DNA of 5,174 nt from NCBI GenBank assembly GCA_007119405.1, contig SKPT01000128.1, positions 1 through 5,174 of the forward strand, read 5' to 3'. Below the pieces are notes generated by a model. That model had not been told where the DNA came from, did not search any database, and saw only the letters and a list, made by a program, of their open reading frames with translations. Positions 1 to 5,174 of this stretch are shown here, in pieces. Positions within the stretch are counted from its first letter, which is position 1. Each line of letters opens with the position of its first letter. A program made the translations under genes and the position numbers. The stretch comes from Phycisphaeraceae bacterium. GTDB taxonomy: Bacteria; Planctomycetota; Phycisphaerae; Phycisphaerales; Phycisphaeraceae.

Positions 1-870
1 ATCATCCTCAACCACGCCCGGGCGGTGGGCGTGGACACGCGGCACGTGGTGACGCTGCCTTACGACGGCGTCGGGCGCGAGGCGCGGATCGGGCTGAACT
101 TCACCGAGGTCGGCGTCGGGCCGCGGGCGTCGGTGACGCTGTACGACCGGGGTCACTCGGCGACCAGCCGCATGAAGCCGGGCGACGTGGACTGGAAGCG
201 GATCTTCGGCGAGCGGGGCGTGCGCTGGCTGCACACGGGCGGGATCTTCACGTGCCTGAGCGAGACGACGCGCAAGGTCGCGCCCGAGGCCCTCAAGGCC
301 GCCAAGGACGCGGGCACGATCGTCTCCTACGACCTGAACTTCCGCGGCAAGTTGTGGACGAGCGAGCAGGCGATCAAGACGACCCGGCCGCTGGTGCAGC
401 ACATCGATTGCCTGATCGGCAACGAGGAGGACTTCCAGAAGGTGCTGGGGTATGAGGTCGAGGGCGCGGACGAGGATCTCAAGGCTCTGCCCATCGAGAG
501 CTACAAGAAGATGGTGCGCAAGGTGGCGCGGGATTACCCGAATCTGAAGGTGATCGGCACCACGCTGCGTGAGGTGATCTCGGCGAGTGAGAACAACTGG
601 TCGGCGATCCTGTACTGGGCCGAGAACGACACCTTCTACCAGGGCCCGACGTTCGACCGCTTGATCATCGAGGATCGCGTCGGCGGCGGGGACGGTTTTG
701 CAAGTGGTTTCGCGTACGGGTTTTTGACCGGCGCGGATCCGCAGACGGCGGTGAACCTGGGCACGGCGCACGGGGCGCTGTTGCAGTCGACGCGCGGCGA
801 CACGAGCCAGGTGACGCTGTCGGAGCTCGAGCATGTCGCCGGCGGCGGCGGGGCGCGCATCATCCGCTGA
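1..870 (+). CDS. PfkB-family sugar kinase, probable 2-dehydro-3-deoxygluconate (KDG) kinase, 5'-truncated
   Basis: The reading frame is open from base 1 (IILNHARAVGVDTRHV), so the gene begins before the window. The GTG at 25 lies inside the family's N-terminal domain and is not the real start. The window encodes 289 residues; compared with usual lengths of about 310-340, some tens of N-terminal residues are missing. The ribokinase/PfkB C-terminal signature is clear: VGGGDGFASG at residues 227-236, with Asp231 the expected catalytic base and the glycines forming the anion hole. DLNFRGKLW (111-119) and GNEEDF (140-145) are typical of KDG kinases, as is PRASVTLYDR (41-50) in the sugar-binding lid region. 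The inferred reaction is ATP-dependent phosphorylation of KDG to KDPG in the cytoplasm, feeding Entner-Doudoroff or uronate breakdown. No aldolase or other pathway gene is visible to support the substrate. A ribokinase- or fructokinase-like specificity is possible. The family call is firm; the substrate is probable. Confidence 0.85.
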   Translation: MILNHARAVGVDTRHVVTLPYDGVGREARIGLNFTEVGVGPRASVTLYDRGHSATSRMKPGDVDWKRIFGERGVRWLHTGGIFTCLSETTRKVAPEALKAAKDAGTIVSYDLNFRGKLWTSEQAIKTTRPLVQHIDCLIGNEEDFQKVLGYEVEGADEDLKALPIESYKKMVRKVARDYPNLKVIGTTLREVISASENNWSAILYWAENDTFYQGPTFDRLIIEDRVGGGDGFASGFAYGFLTGADPQTAVNLGTAHGALLQSTRGDTSQVTLSELEHVAGGGGARIIR

Positions 871-921
871 GGCGGGCGCGACACCGGGTCGGCTAACCGG
901 AAATACCCCAATTTCCGCAAA

Positions 922-942
922 CGCTGGGAGGACCGCCCAGCG
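922..942. other. Hairpin (7-bp perfect stem) between sugar kinase and histidine kinase
   Basis: CGCTGGG (922-928) and CCCAGCG (936-942) are perfect inverted repeats around a 7-base loop. The hairpin starts 52 bases after the sugar kinase stop and ends 60 bases before the likely histidine kinase start. No T-run follows, so it is not a canonical intrinsic terminator. It could be a weak terminator, an operator, or part of the 5' leader of the next gene. In DNA this GC-rich, a 7-bp stem can also arise by chance. The rest of the 871-1002 gap shows no promoter I would call. Confidence 0.3.
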
Positions 943-1002
943 GCTGGACTACCATGTTCTTAGCGGGCTGTGGTTGGCTCCAGCAAGCGAGCAGAGCGGA
1001 AA

Positions 1003-2721
1003 ATGCGGATGCCGGCGACAATGAATCTTCATGATGTCCTGATCACGGAGGAGCTGGCATCCCGGCCAAGCCCCCAGCCTGACTACCAGATCGAGCGCGA
1101 TGCCCTGACCCGGCTGGCGCGGCAGTTGGCCAGCGAGCCCGAGGCAATCCTGCGCCGGCTGGTCGAGGAGGCGCTGGAGCTGACCGGGCCGCCGACGGCG
1201 GGGATCAGCCTGATGACGGACGAGGACGAGGGCGAGGCGTTCTACTGGCCGGTCGTCGTCGGCGAGCATGCCGAGCGGATCAGCGGCGGGATCCCGGTGA
1301 TGCAGAGCCCGTGCAACGTCGTCGTGCAGACCGGCCGGTCGCAGTTGTTCCACCAGCCGCAGCGCTACTACCCGGTGCTGCGCGGGCTGGACCTGGACCT
1401 GGAGGAGGTGCTGCTGGTGCCGCTGGGCGTCCGGGGCAGGACGTTCGGCACGCTGTGGGCGCTGTCGTACGACCGGCAGGTGCGCTTCCACCGCGAGCAC
1501 GCCCGGCGGCTGGAGAGCCTGGCGGACATGGCGGCGGCGGGCTACGCGATGGTCAACGCGCTGGACGCGTCGCGGCGCGACCGGCTGGGGCTTCAGCGAC
1601 AGACGGCCGCGCTTGAGACGGAGCGGGCCCAGCTCCAGGCGGTGCTCGAGCAGGCTGCGGTGCCGATGATGGTGGTCGAGGCGGCCACGGGTCGGATCGT
1701 CAACCGCAACGCGGCCGCCGAGCGGGTGCTGGGCACGACGGCGCTGCCGGTCGAGGCGTGGCGGGTCTTCGGTGAGGGACGGGTCTTCGACGAGGCCGGG
1801 CACGCGCTGCCGGCGGAGCGTTGGCCGATCGTCCGCGCGCTGCGTGACGGCGAGACGGTGTGTCGCGAGCCGATGGTGTACCACCATCCGGAAGGCGAGG
1901 CGATTCACCTGGGCGTCAGCGCCACGCCGGTGCGTCAGGCCGACGGCTCGGTGGTGGCGGTGATCCTGACGATGGAAAGGTCGGACGGGGCCCGGGCGCA
2001 GGAACTTCCGGACGAGGTTCAGCGCACGCGTGCCGAGGCCGAGCAGCGCGACGCCCGCTTGCGGGAGTTGGCACTGGAGCTGACGTATGCCGAGCAGCGG
2101 GAGCGTCAGCGGCTGGCGCGTCTGCTGCACGATCACCTTCAGCAGTACCTGGTGGCGGCGCGGATGCACGTCGAGGCGGGCCGGCACGGGGGCCAGTCGT
2201 CGCTGCAGGACATTCTGGAGCTGCTGGACCTGGCGATCGACGCGTCGCGCAACCTCGCGTCGGAGCTCAGCCCGCCGGTGCTGTTCAACCAGGGTCTGTG
2301 TCCGGCGCTGCACTGGCTGGCGCGGTGGATGCGGAAGATGCACAAGCTGCAGGTGAACGTGGACACGCCGGCGATGGTGCGGGTGGTGGACGAGGCGGTG
2401 CGCGTGTTCCTGTTCGACGCGGTGCGGGAGCTGCTGTTCAACGTGACCAAGCACGCCAACAGCAGTCACGCGTGGGTGCAGGTGCAGCTCGATGAGCAGG
2501 GGCATCTTCACATCGCGGTCGACGACGCGGGGGGCGGGGCCCGCGCGACGTCCGAGCACGTGCACGAGGGCCCGCGCCACGAGACCGGCGGGTTCGGGTT
2601 GGCGACGATCCGGCGTCGGCTGGAGATCTGGGGCGGGCGACTGGAGACGGGGCGGTCGCCCTACGGCGGGTTCCACGTCGGGCTGCACCTGCCGCTGCCG
2701 CAGGCGCCGTCGTCGGGGTGA
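1003..2721 (+). CDS. Cytoplasmic GAF-PAS sensor histidine kinase (HisKA_3 / NarL-partner type)
   Basis: From ATG 1003 the protein is 572 residues. In order it has a GAF domain (about 33-183, with SPCNVVVQTGRSQLFHQP inside it), a PAS domain (about 207-325), a charged coiled-coil linker (about 330-365), a HisKA_3-type dimerisation domain and a HATPase domain. The H-box is RLARLLHDHLQQ, with His376 the expected phosphorylated residue. ATP-binding motifs are the N-box ELLFNVTKHA (Asn480), the G1 box DDAGGG (507-512) and the G2 box GGFGLATIRRRL (529-540). No hydrophobic segment is present, so it should sense a cytoplasmic signal; the ligand is unknown. This kinase class usually phosphorylates NarL/FixJ-type regulators. 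None is adjacent and there is no C-terminal receiver domain, so it looks like an orphan kinase. The start is uncertain: GTG 970, ATG 1003, 1009 and 1021 are all in frame and none has a strong Shine-Dalgarno sequence. The GTG 970 extension adds 11 unremarkable residues. All domains lie downstream of 1021. Confidence 0.9.
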   Translation: MRMPATMNLHDVLITEELASRPSPQPDYQIERDALTRLARQLASEPEAILRRLVEEALELTGPPTAGISLMTDEDEGEAFYWPVVVGEHAERISGGIPVMQSPCNVVVQTGRSQLFHQPQRYYPVLRGLDLDLEEVLLVPLGVRGRTFGTLWALSYDRQVRFHREHARRLESLADMAAAGYAMVNALDASRRDRLGLQRQTAALETERAQLQAVLEQAAVPMMVVEAATGRIVNRNAAAERVLGTTALPVEAWRVFGEGRVFDEAGHALPAERWPIVRALRDGETVCREPMVYHHPEGEAIHLGVSATPVRQADGSVVAVILTMERSDGARAQELPDEVQRTRAEAEQRDARLRELALELTYAEQRERQRLARLLHDHLQQYLVAARMHVEAGRHGGQSSLQDILELLDLAIDASRNLASELSPPVLFNQGLCPALHWLARWMRKMHKLQVNVDTPAMVRVVDEAVRVFLFDAVRELLFNVTKHANSSHAWVQVQLDEQGHLHIAVDDAGGGARATSEHVHEGPRHETGGFGLATIRRRLEIWGGRLETGRSPYGGFHVGLHLPLPQAPSSG

Positions 2722-2735
2722 GCCGCATTCTTCGT

Positions 2736-2827
2736 TGTAGGGTGGGTAGAGCGAAGCGAAACCCACCGGTTGCGGTGGGAATCCAGGGCCAGCGTGGTGG
2801 GTTTCGCTGCGCTCTACCCACCCTACA
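2736..2827. repeat. 92-bp near-perfect palindrome, likely dispersed repeat, possible bidirectional terminator
   Basis: The left arm at 2736-2767 (TGTAGGGTGGGTAGAGCG...) is the reverse complement of the right arm at 2796-2827 over 32 bp with one mismatch (A at 2754 against the base pairing G at 2809). The 28-base centre contains a second option: CCCACC (2762-2767) can pair with GGTGGG (2774-2779). The element begins 14 bases after the histidine kinase stop and ends 83 bases before the stop of the converging CNNM gene, so both transcripts would run into a strong hairpin. Conceptual translations contain GRAKRNPP and VGWVERSETHH, strings I recall from over-annotated hypothetical proteins in several phyla. 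That suggests a widespread palindromic repeat rather than a local structure. No transposase is present. The structure is certain; the family and function are inferred. Confidence 0.85.
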
Positions 2828-2910
2828 TCAGGCCGCCACGCGTGAAGTACACGGCGTTGAGTGGCACCCATGTCTGCGCCCTCCCCGACTTCCCCGACTT
2901 CCTCCATCCT
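2828..2910. other. Remainder of convergent intergenic gap; small palindrome and tandem 9-mer
   Basis: No gene is supported here. It holds an 8-bp palindrome CACGCGTG (2837-2844) and two adjacent copies of TCCCCGACT (2882-2890 and 2891-2899), followed by TCCTCC. The stretch GTGGCACCCATG near 2861-2872 resembles repeat fragments I associate with planctomycete intergenic DNA, but this is a weak recollection. No T-run or other terminator is visible for the minus-strand operon, apart from the palindrome to its left. Confidence 0.4.
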
Positions 2911-3909
2911 CTACCACGTCGTCAGCTCGCCGGTGATCGCTTCGACGAGGTCCTTGATGGTGACGATGCCCACGGGGTGGTCGCGGCCGTCGGTGACGAT
3001 CGCCAGCGCGACCTTGCCCTGCTGAAGCTGGGCGAGCGCGCGGCGCAGCGGGGTGGCGGCACGGATCATGATCGGCGGGTGCATGAGCTCGGCGATGGGC
3101 GGGCACTGGTCTTTCTCGTGCATGAGCGCGTCGATGAGGCTCAGCTCGCCGACGACGCGGCCGGCGGCGTCGAGCACGGGCAGGCGTGAGCGGCTGGTGC
3201 GGTCGGCGAGCTGCCACAGGACGTGGGGGTTGTCGTCGAGGCGCACGGTGATCACGTCGCGCCAGGGGGTCATCTCGTCGCCGACGCGGCGGTCGGTGAG
3301 GCTGAGGACGCGTTCGACGATGGCGGACTGGTCGTCGGTCAGCAGGCCGTAGCCCACGCCCTCGCGTACGAGGTGCTGGACCTGGCGGCGTGGGTGGAAG
3401 GGGCTGATGCGTGAGCCCTGGCCGAGCACGCGCATGATCAGGCGCGTGGAGCCGGCGATCACGGGCGTCAGGCCGGTCCAGGTGAACAGGCGCTGCGAGA
3501 GGTTGAGCACCGGGGCGAGGCGATACATGAGGCGGTCGGCGTAGGCGGCGAAGAGGTCCTTGGGCAGGGTTTCGCCGAAGACGAAGAGGATGGGTGTGAT
3601 GATGAGGGTGTTGACGATGACGGCCTGGAAGGGGCCGAGGCCGGCGCGCTCCATGATGACGGACAGGCCGGCGGTGCCCATGTAGTTGGCGATGTTGTTG
3701 CCGATGAGCAGGGCGGTCAGGAGCTTGACGGGATCGTCGAGCAGGCGGCGGAGCGTGCGGGCGGAGCGCAGGCGCTGGTGGTGGCGGATCTGGAGGCGGA
3801 CACGGTTGAGGCTGTAGGCGCCGGTCTCCAGGCCCGAGTAGAGCGCTGAGCCGGCGAAGCCGACGAGCATGACGAGGGTCCAGAGGGTGATTTCGAGGGC
3901 TGCGTTCAT
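2911..3909 (-). CDS. CNNM (DUF21) / CBS-pair membrane protein, CorB-like, short form without CorC_HlyC domain
   Basis: The 332-residue protein starts at the ATG ending at 3909, preceded by GGAGGG and overlapping the stop of the upstream paralogue. Hydrophobic segments lie at about 6-27, 61-86, 93-112 and 130-155, matching a CNNM transmembrane domain. Family landmarks are SGLETGAYSLNRVRL (25-39), IGNNIANYMGTA (69-80) and FGETLPKDLF (111-120). A cytosolic CBS pair follows: the first begins near DEMTPWRDVITV (211-222), and the second ends with PVGIVTIKDLVEAITGEL (312-329). The protein stops three residues later, so it lacks the C-terminal CorC_HlyC domain its neighbour has. CNNM/CorB proteins are linked to Mg2+ or other divalent-cation transport, with the CBS pair binding adenine nucleotides. 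By that precedent it is a putative inner-membrane cation exporter or regulator. The same frame stays open upstream of 3909 across the paralogue, but that extension is arginine- and proline-rich shadow sequence. The family is certain; the substrate is unknown. Confidence 0.93.
   Translation of the reverse strand: MNAALEITLWTLVMLVGFAGSALYSGLETGAYSLNRVRLQIRHHQRLRSARTLRRLLDDPVKLLTALLIGNNIANYMGTAGLSVIMERAGLGPFQAVIVNTLIITPILFVFGETLPKDLFAAYADRLMYRLAPVLNLSQRLFTWTGLTPVIAGSTRLIMRVLGQGSRISPFHPRRQVQHLVREGVGYGLLTDDQSAIVERVLSLTDRRVGDEMTPWRDVITVRLDDNPHVLWQLADRTSRSRLPVLDAAGRVVGELSLIDALMHEKDQCPPIAELMHPPIMIRAATPLRRALAQLQQGKVALAIVTDGRDHPVGIVTIKDLVEAITGELTTW
3906..3909 (-). other. ATGA stop/start overlap coupling the two CNNM genes
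   Basis: On the minus strand the start codon of the downstream CNNM gene (3909-3907) shares two bases with the TGA stop of the upstream one (3908-3906). This geometry is the usual signature of termination-reinitiation coupling. It suggests the two paralogues are made from one mRNA in linked amounts. Confidence 0.9.
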
Positions 3910-5174
3910 GCGCCCTCCGGGTCGTCGGTTTCGGATTTCGGATTTCGGGTTTCGGATTGGTCGGCGGGATTGAGCTGGATGAGGACGCGGTCGATGCGCC
4001 GTTTCTGCATGGTTTCGACGGTGATGAGGACGTTGCCGATGCGGACCTGGTCGCCTTTTTCGGCGACGCGGCCGAGCTTGGCCATGATCAGGCCGGCGAT
4101 GGTGGAGACGGACTCGAGCTCGGCGAGGCCGAGCATGGCGGGATTGCGGTTGAAGAGGTTGAGCCACTCGTACACGGGCAGGTTGGCGGCGGCGCGCCAG
4201 GTGCCGGGGCCGATGCGTTCGACGGGTGGGGCGGTGGTGGGCTCGTACTCGCCGGCGATCTCGCCGACGAGATGCTCGACGACGTCCTCGATGGTGACGA
4301 TACCGGCGGTGCCGCCGTACTCGTCGACGACGACGGCGAAGGCGGTGCCGGTGCGGCGCAGCTCGCGGAGCAGGGCGTCGGCGCGCTGCTGCTCGGGGAC
4401 GAATCGCACCTGGCGGATGTAGCCTTGCAGCGCGTCGGTGGTGGCGGGGCGATGCAGGAGGATCTGCCGGGCGAAGACGAGGCCGAGGATGTTGTCGAGG
4501 TTGTGGCGGTAGACGGGGATGTGGCGCAGGCGGGTGCGTCGGATCAGGTCGAGAAGCTGGGCGGGGTCGTTGTCGAGGTCGAAGGCCTGGACGTCGACGC
4601 GGGGGACCATCAGGTCGCGAACCTTCAGCTCGCTGAGGTCGAGCACCTGCTGGAGGAGCTGTTCTTCGCCGGGGTCGATCACGCCCTGGCGCTGGCTGAG
4701 GGTGAGCAGGTCTTCGAGCTCGGCGGGCGAGAGGGCGGGGGGCTTGCGTTTCGGGGCGATGAGCCGGGCCAGCGGGGTGATCACGAGCAGGGCGGCGGCG
4801 ATGCGGAGGGGGGCGATGAGGCGGTGAAAGAGCATCATCGGGAGGGCGACGGTGCTTGACCATTGCACGGGCAGGCGGGCGGCGACGAGCTTGGGCAGGA
4901 CTTCGCCGAGGAGGATGATCGCCAGCAGGGGGAGGATGCTCAGGGCCGCCACGGCGGTGCCCGGCAGCAGGCCGGTGCGGCCGACGTGGATGAGCAGGAT
5001 GGAGCTGGTGACGAAGAACAGGACATTGATCGTCATGTTGCCCAGCAGGAGGGTGATCAGCAGGCTGCGGGTCTCGGCGAGCAGGGTGGTCAGCGTTTGG
5101 CCGACGAGCGAGCCGGAGCGGGCGAGCTGGGCGCGGTTGTGTCGCGAGAGCGAGAACAGCGCCGTCTCCGAGCC
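3906..5174 (-). CDS. CNNM (DUF21) / CBS-pair / CorC_HlyC membrane protein, 5'-truncated at window edge
   Basis: The frame is open to the window edge and begins in the classic CNNM motif GSETALFSLSRHNRAQL (window residues 1-17). The ATG at 5036 is therefore internal, and the first transmembrane helix is outside the window. The 422 visible residues hold hydrophobic segments at about 36-63 (with LLGNMTINVLFF), 71-92 and 108-137, and the conserved GEVLPK motif (90-95). A CBS pair follows: VRDLMVPRVDVQAF (185-198) to VVVDEYGGTAGIVTIEDVVE (281-300). A CorC_HlyC domain spans about 317-402 and ends in KRRIDRVLIQL. This is the full CorB/CorC-like architecture of proteins implicated in Mg2+ or Co2+ transport and resistance, acting in the inner membrane with cytosolic regulatory domains. 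One oddity is the position after GN, which is Met here where GNN is common and present in the downstream paralogue. The other is the last 15-16 residues, which are encoded largely by a heptamer array and look like a non-functional tail. Family certain; substrate unknown. Confidence 0.94.
   Translation of the reverse strand, partial: GSETALFSLSRHNRAQLARSGSLVGQTLTTLLAETRSLLITLLLGNMTINVLFFVTSSILLIHVGRTGLLPGTAVAALSILPLLAIILLGEVLPKLVAARLPVQWSSTVALPMMLFHRLIAPLRIAAALLVITPLARLIAPKRKPPALSPAELEDLLTLSQRQGVIDPGEEQLLQQVLDLSELKVRDLMVPRVDVQAFDLDNDPAQLLDLIRRTRLRHIPVYRHNLDNILGLVFARQILLHRPATTDALQGYIRQVRFVPEQQRADALLRELRRTGTAFAVVVDEYGGTAGIVTIEDVVEHLVGEIAGEYEPTTAPPVERIGPGTWRAAANLPVYEWLNLFNRNPAMLGLAELESVSTIAGLIMAKLGRVAEKGDQVRIGNVLITVETMQKRRIDRVLIQLNPADQSETRNPKSETDDPEGA
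3913..3918 (-). promoter_or_regulatory. Shine-Dalgarno sequence (GGAGGG) for the downstream CNNM gene
   Basis: The minus strand reads GGAGGG, then CGC, then ATG. This purine-rich match to anti-Shine-Dalgarno lies just upstream of the start at 3909, with slightly short spacing. It lies in the last codons of the upstream gene and fixes the start choice, which also places the first transmembrane segment correctly. Confidence 0.8.
3929..3956. repeat. Four-copy tandem heptamer (TTTCGGA) inside the CNNM gene 3' end
   Basis: Units are at 3929-3935, 3936-3942, 3943-3949 and 3950-3956. Three are identical and the third ends in G instead of A. Read on the minus strand (TCCGAAA) they encode much of the C-terminal tail QSETRNPKSETDD of the upstream CNNM protein, after the end of its CorC_HlyC domain. 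Seven is not a multiple of three, so each gained or lost unit changes the reading frame 20-odd bases before the stop. I recall similar arrays, read as NPKSEIRNPKSEI, as dispersed repeats in planctomycete genomes. Confidence 0.85.

Noticed and set aside
1860..2495. Plus-strand open frame of 211 codons inside the kinase gene
   Set aside because: Gly-, Ala- and Arg-rich out-of-frame shadow of the PAS, HisKA_3 and HATPase coding sequence.
949..2907. Long minus-strand open frame (652 codons) opposite the histidine kinase
   Set aside because: It is antisense to a gene with intact kinase motifs, is rich in Arg, His, Gln and Pro, and its N-terminal part is read from the palindromic repeat. It shows no recognisable domain. 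High GC makes such frames common.
2718..2936. Small plus-strand frame encoding VGRAKRNPP
   Set aside because: It is produced by the palindromic repeat and adjacent intergenic bases. It is useful as a repeat fingerprint but not a gene.
3929..3956. CRISPR-like array
   Set aside because: The units are only 7 bases with no spacers; this is a simple tandem repeat.
3957..4859. Plus-strand open frame (300 codons) opposite the upstream CNNM gene
   Set aside because: Its Asp-, Gly-, Glu- and Val-rich composition is the antisense image of a CBS/CorC coding region, and it has no domain of its own.
3910..4863. Upstream extension of the short CNNM gene's frame on the minus strand
   Set aside because: The extension is low-complexity Arg/Pro/His sequence in the wrong frame of the upstream CNNM gene. 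The Shine-Dalgarno sequence and the first transmembrane segment place the real start at 3909. It matters only for the possible slippage fusion.

Overview
The window is about 5.2 kb of very GC-rich bacterial DNA. It carries four protein genes in two convergent groups and no RNA genes, CRISPR array or transposase. I suspect a planctomycete, perhaps of the Phycisphaerae type. This rests on general resemblance: the style of the sugar kinase, a cytoplasmic GAF-PAS kinase with an LLHDHLQQ H-box, and two dispersed repeat types (a palindrome whose shadow translations contain GRAKRNPP and VGWVERSETHH, and a TTTCGGA heptamer array). That assignment is from memory, not from a search.

Left part, plus strand. 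A 5'-truncated PfkB-family sugar kinase, most like 2-dehydro-3-deoxygluconate kinase, runs from the window edge to 870. A 132-base gap with a 7-bp-stem hairpin follows. Next comes a soluble sensor histidine kinase (about 1003-2721) with GAF, PAS, HisKA_3-type dimerisation and HATPase domains. It has no membrane segment, no receiver domain and no response regulator beside it, so its partner is probably encoded elsewhere.

Middle. The 189-base convergent gap (2722-2910) holds a 92-bp near-perfect palindrome (32-bp arms, 31 of 32 matching). Its position suits a bidirectional terminator, and its appearance suits a dispersed repeat. A short stretch with a tandem 9-mer follows it.

Right part, minus strand. 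Two paralogous CNNM/CBS membrane proteins (CorB/CorC-like, putative divalent-cation transporters) lie in tandem. The upstream one (3906 to beyond 5174) has the CNNM domain, a CBS pair and a C-terminal CorC_HlyC domain. The downstream one (2911-3909) stops right after its CBS pair. They overlap by ATGA, with a good Shine-Dalgarno sequence just before, so they are probably translationally coupled and may work together.

The most interesting detail is a four-copy heptamer array (3929-3956) in the last codons of the upstream CNNM gene. Gain of one unit would remove its stop and join the two CNNM proteins in one open frame, so the array could act as a slippage-driven fusion switch. The sequence shows the frame arithmetic. 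That it happens in cells is speculation. I found no clearly new multi-gene system here.
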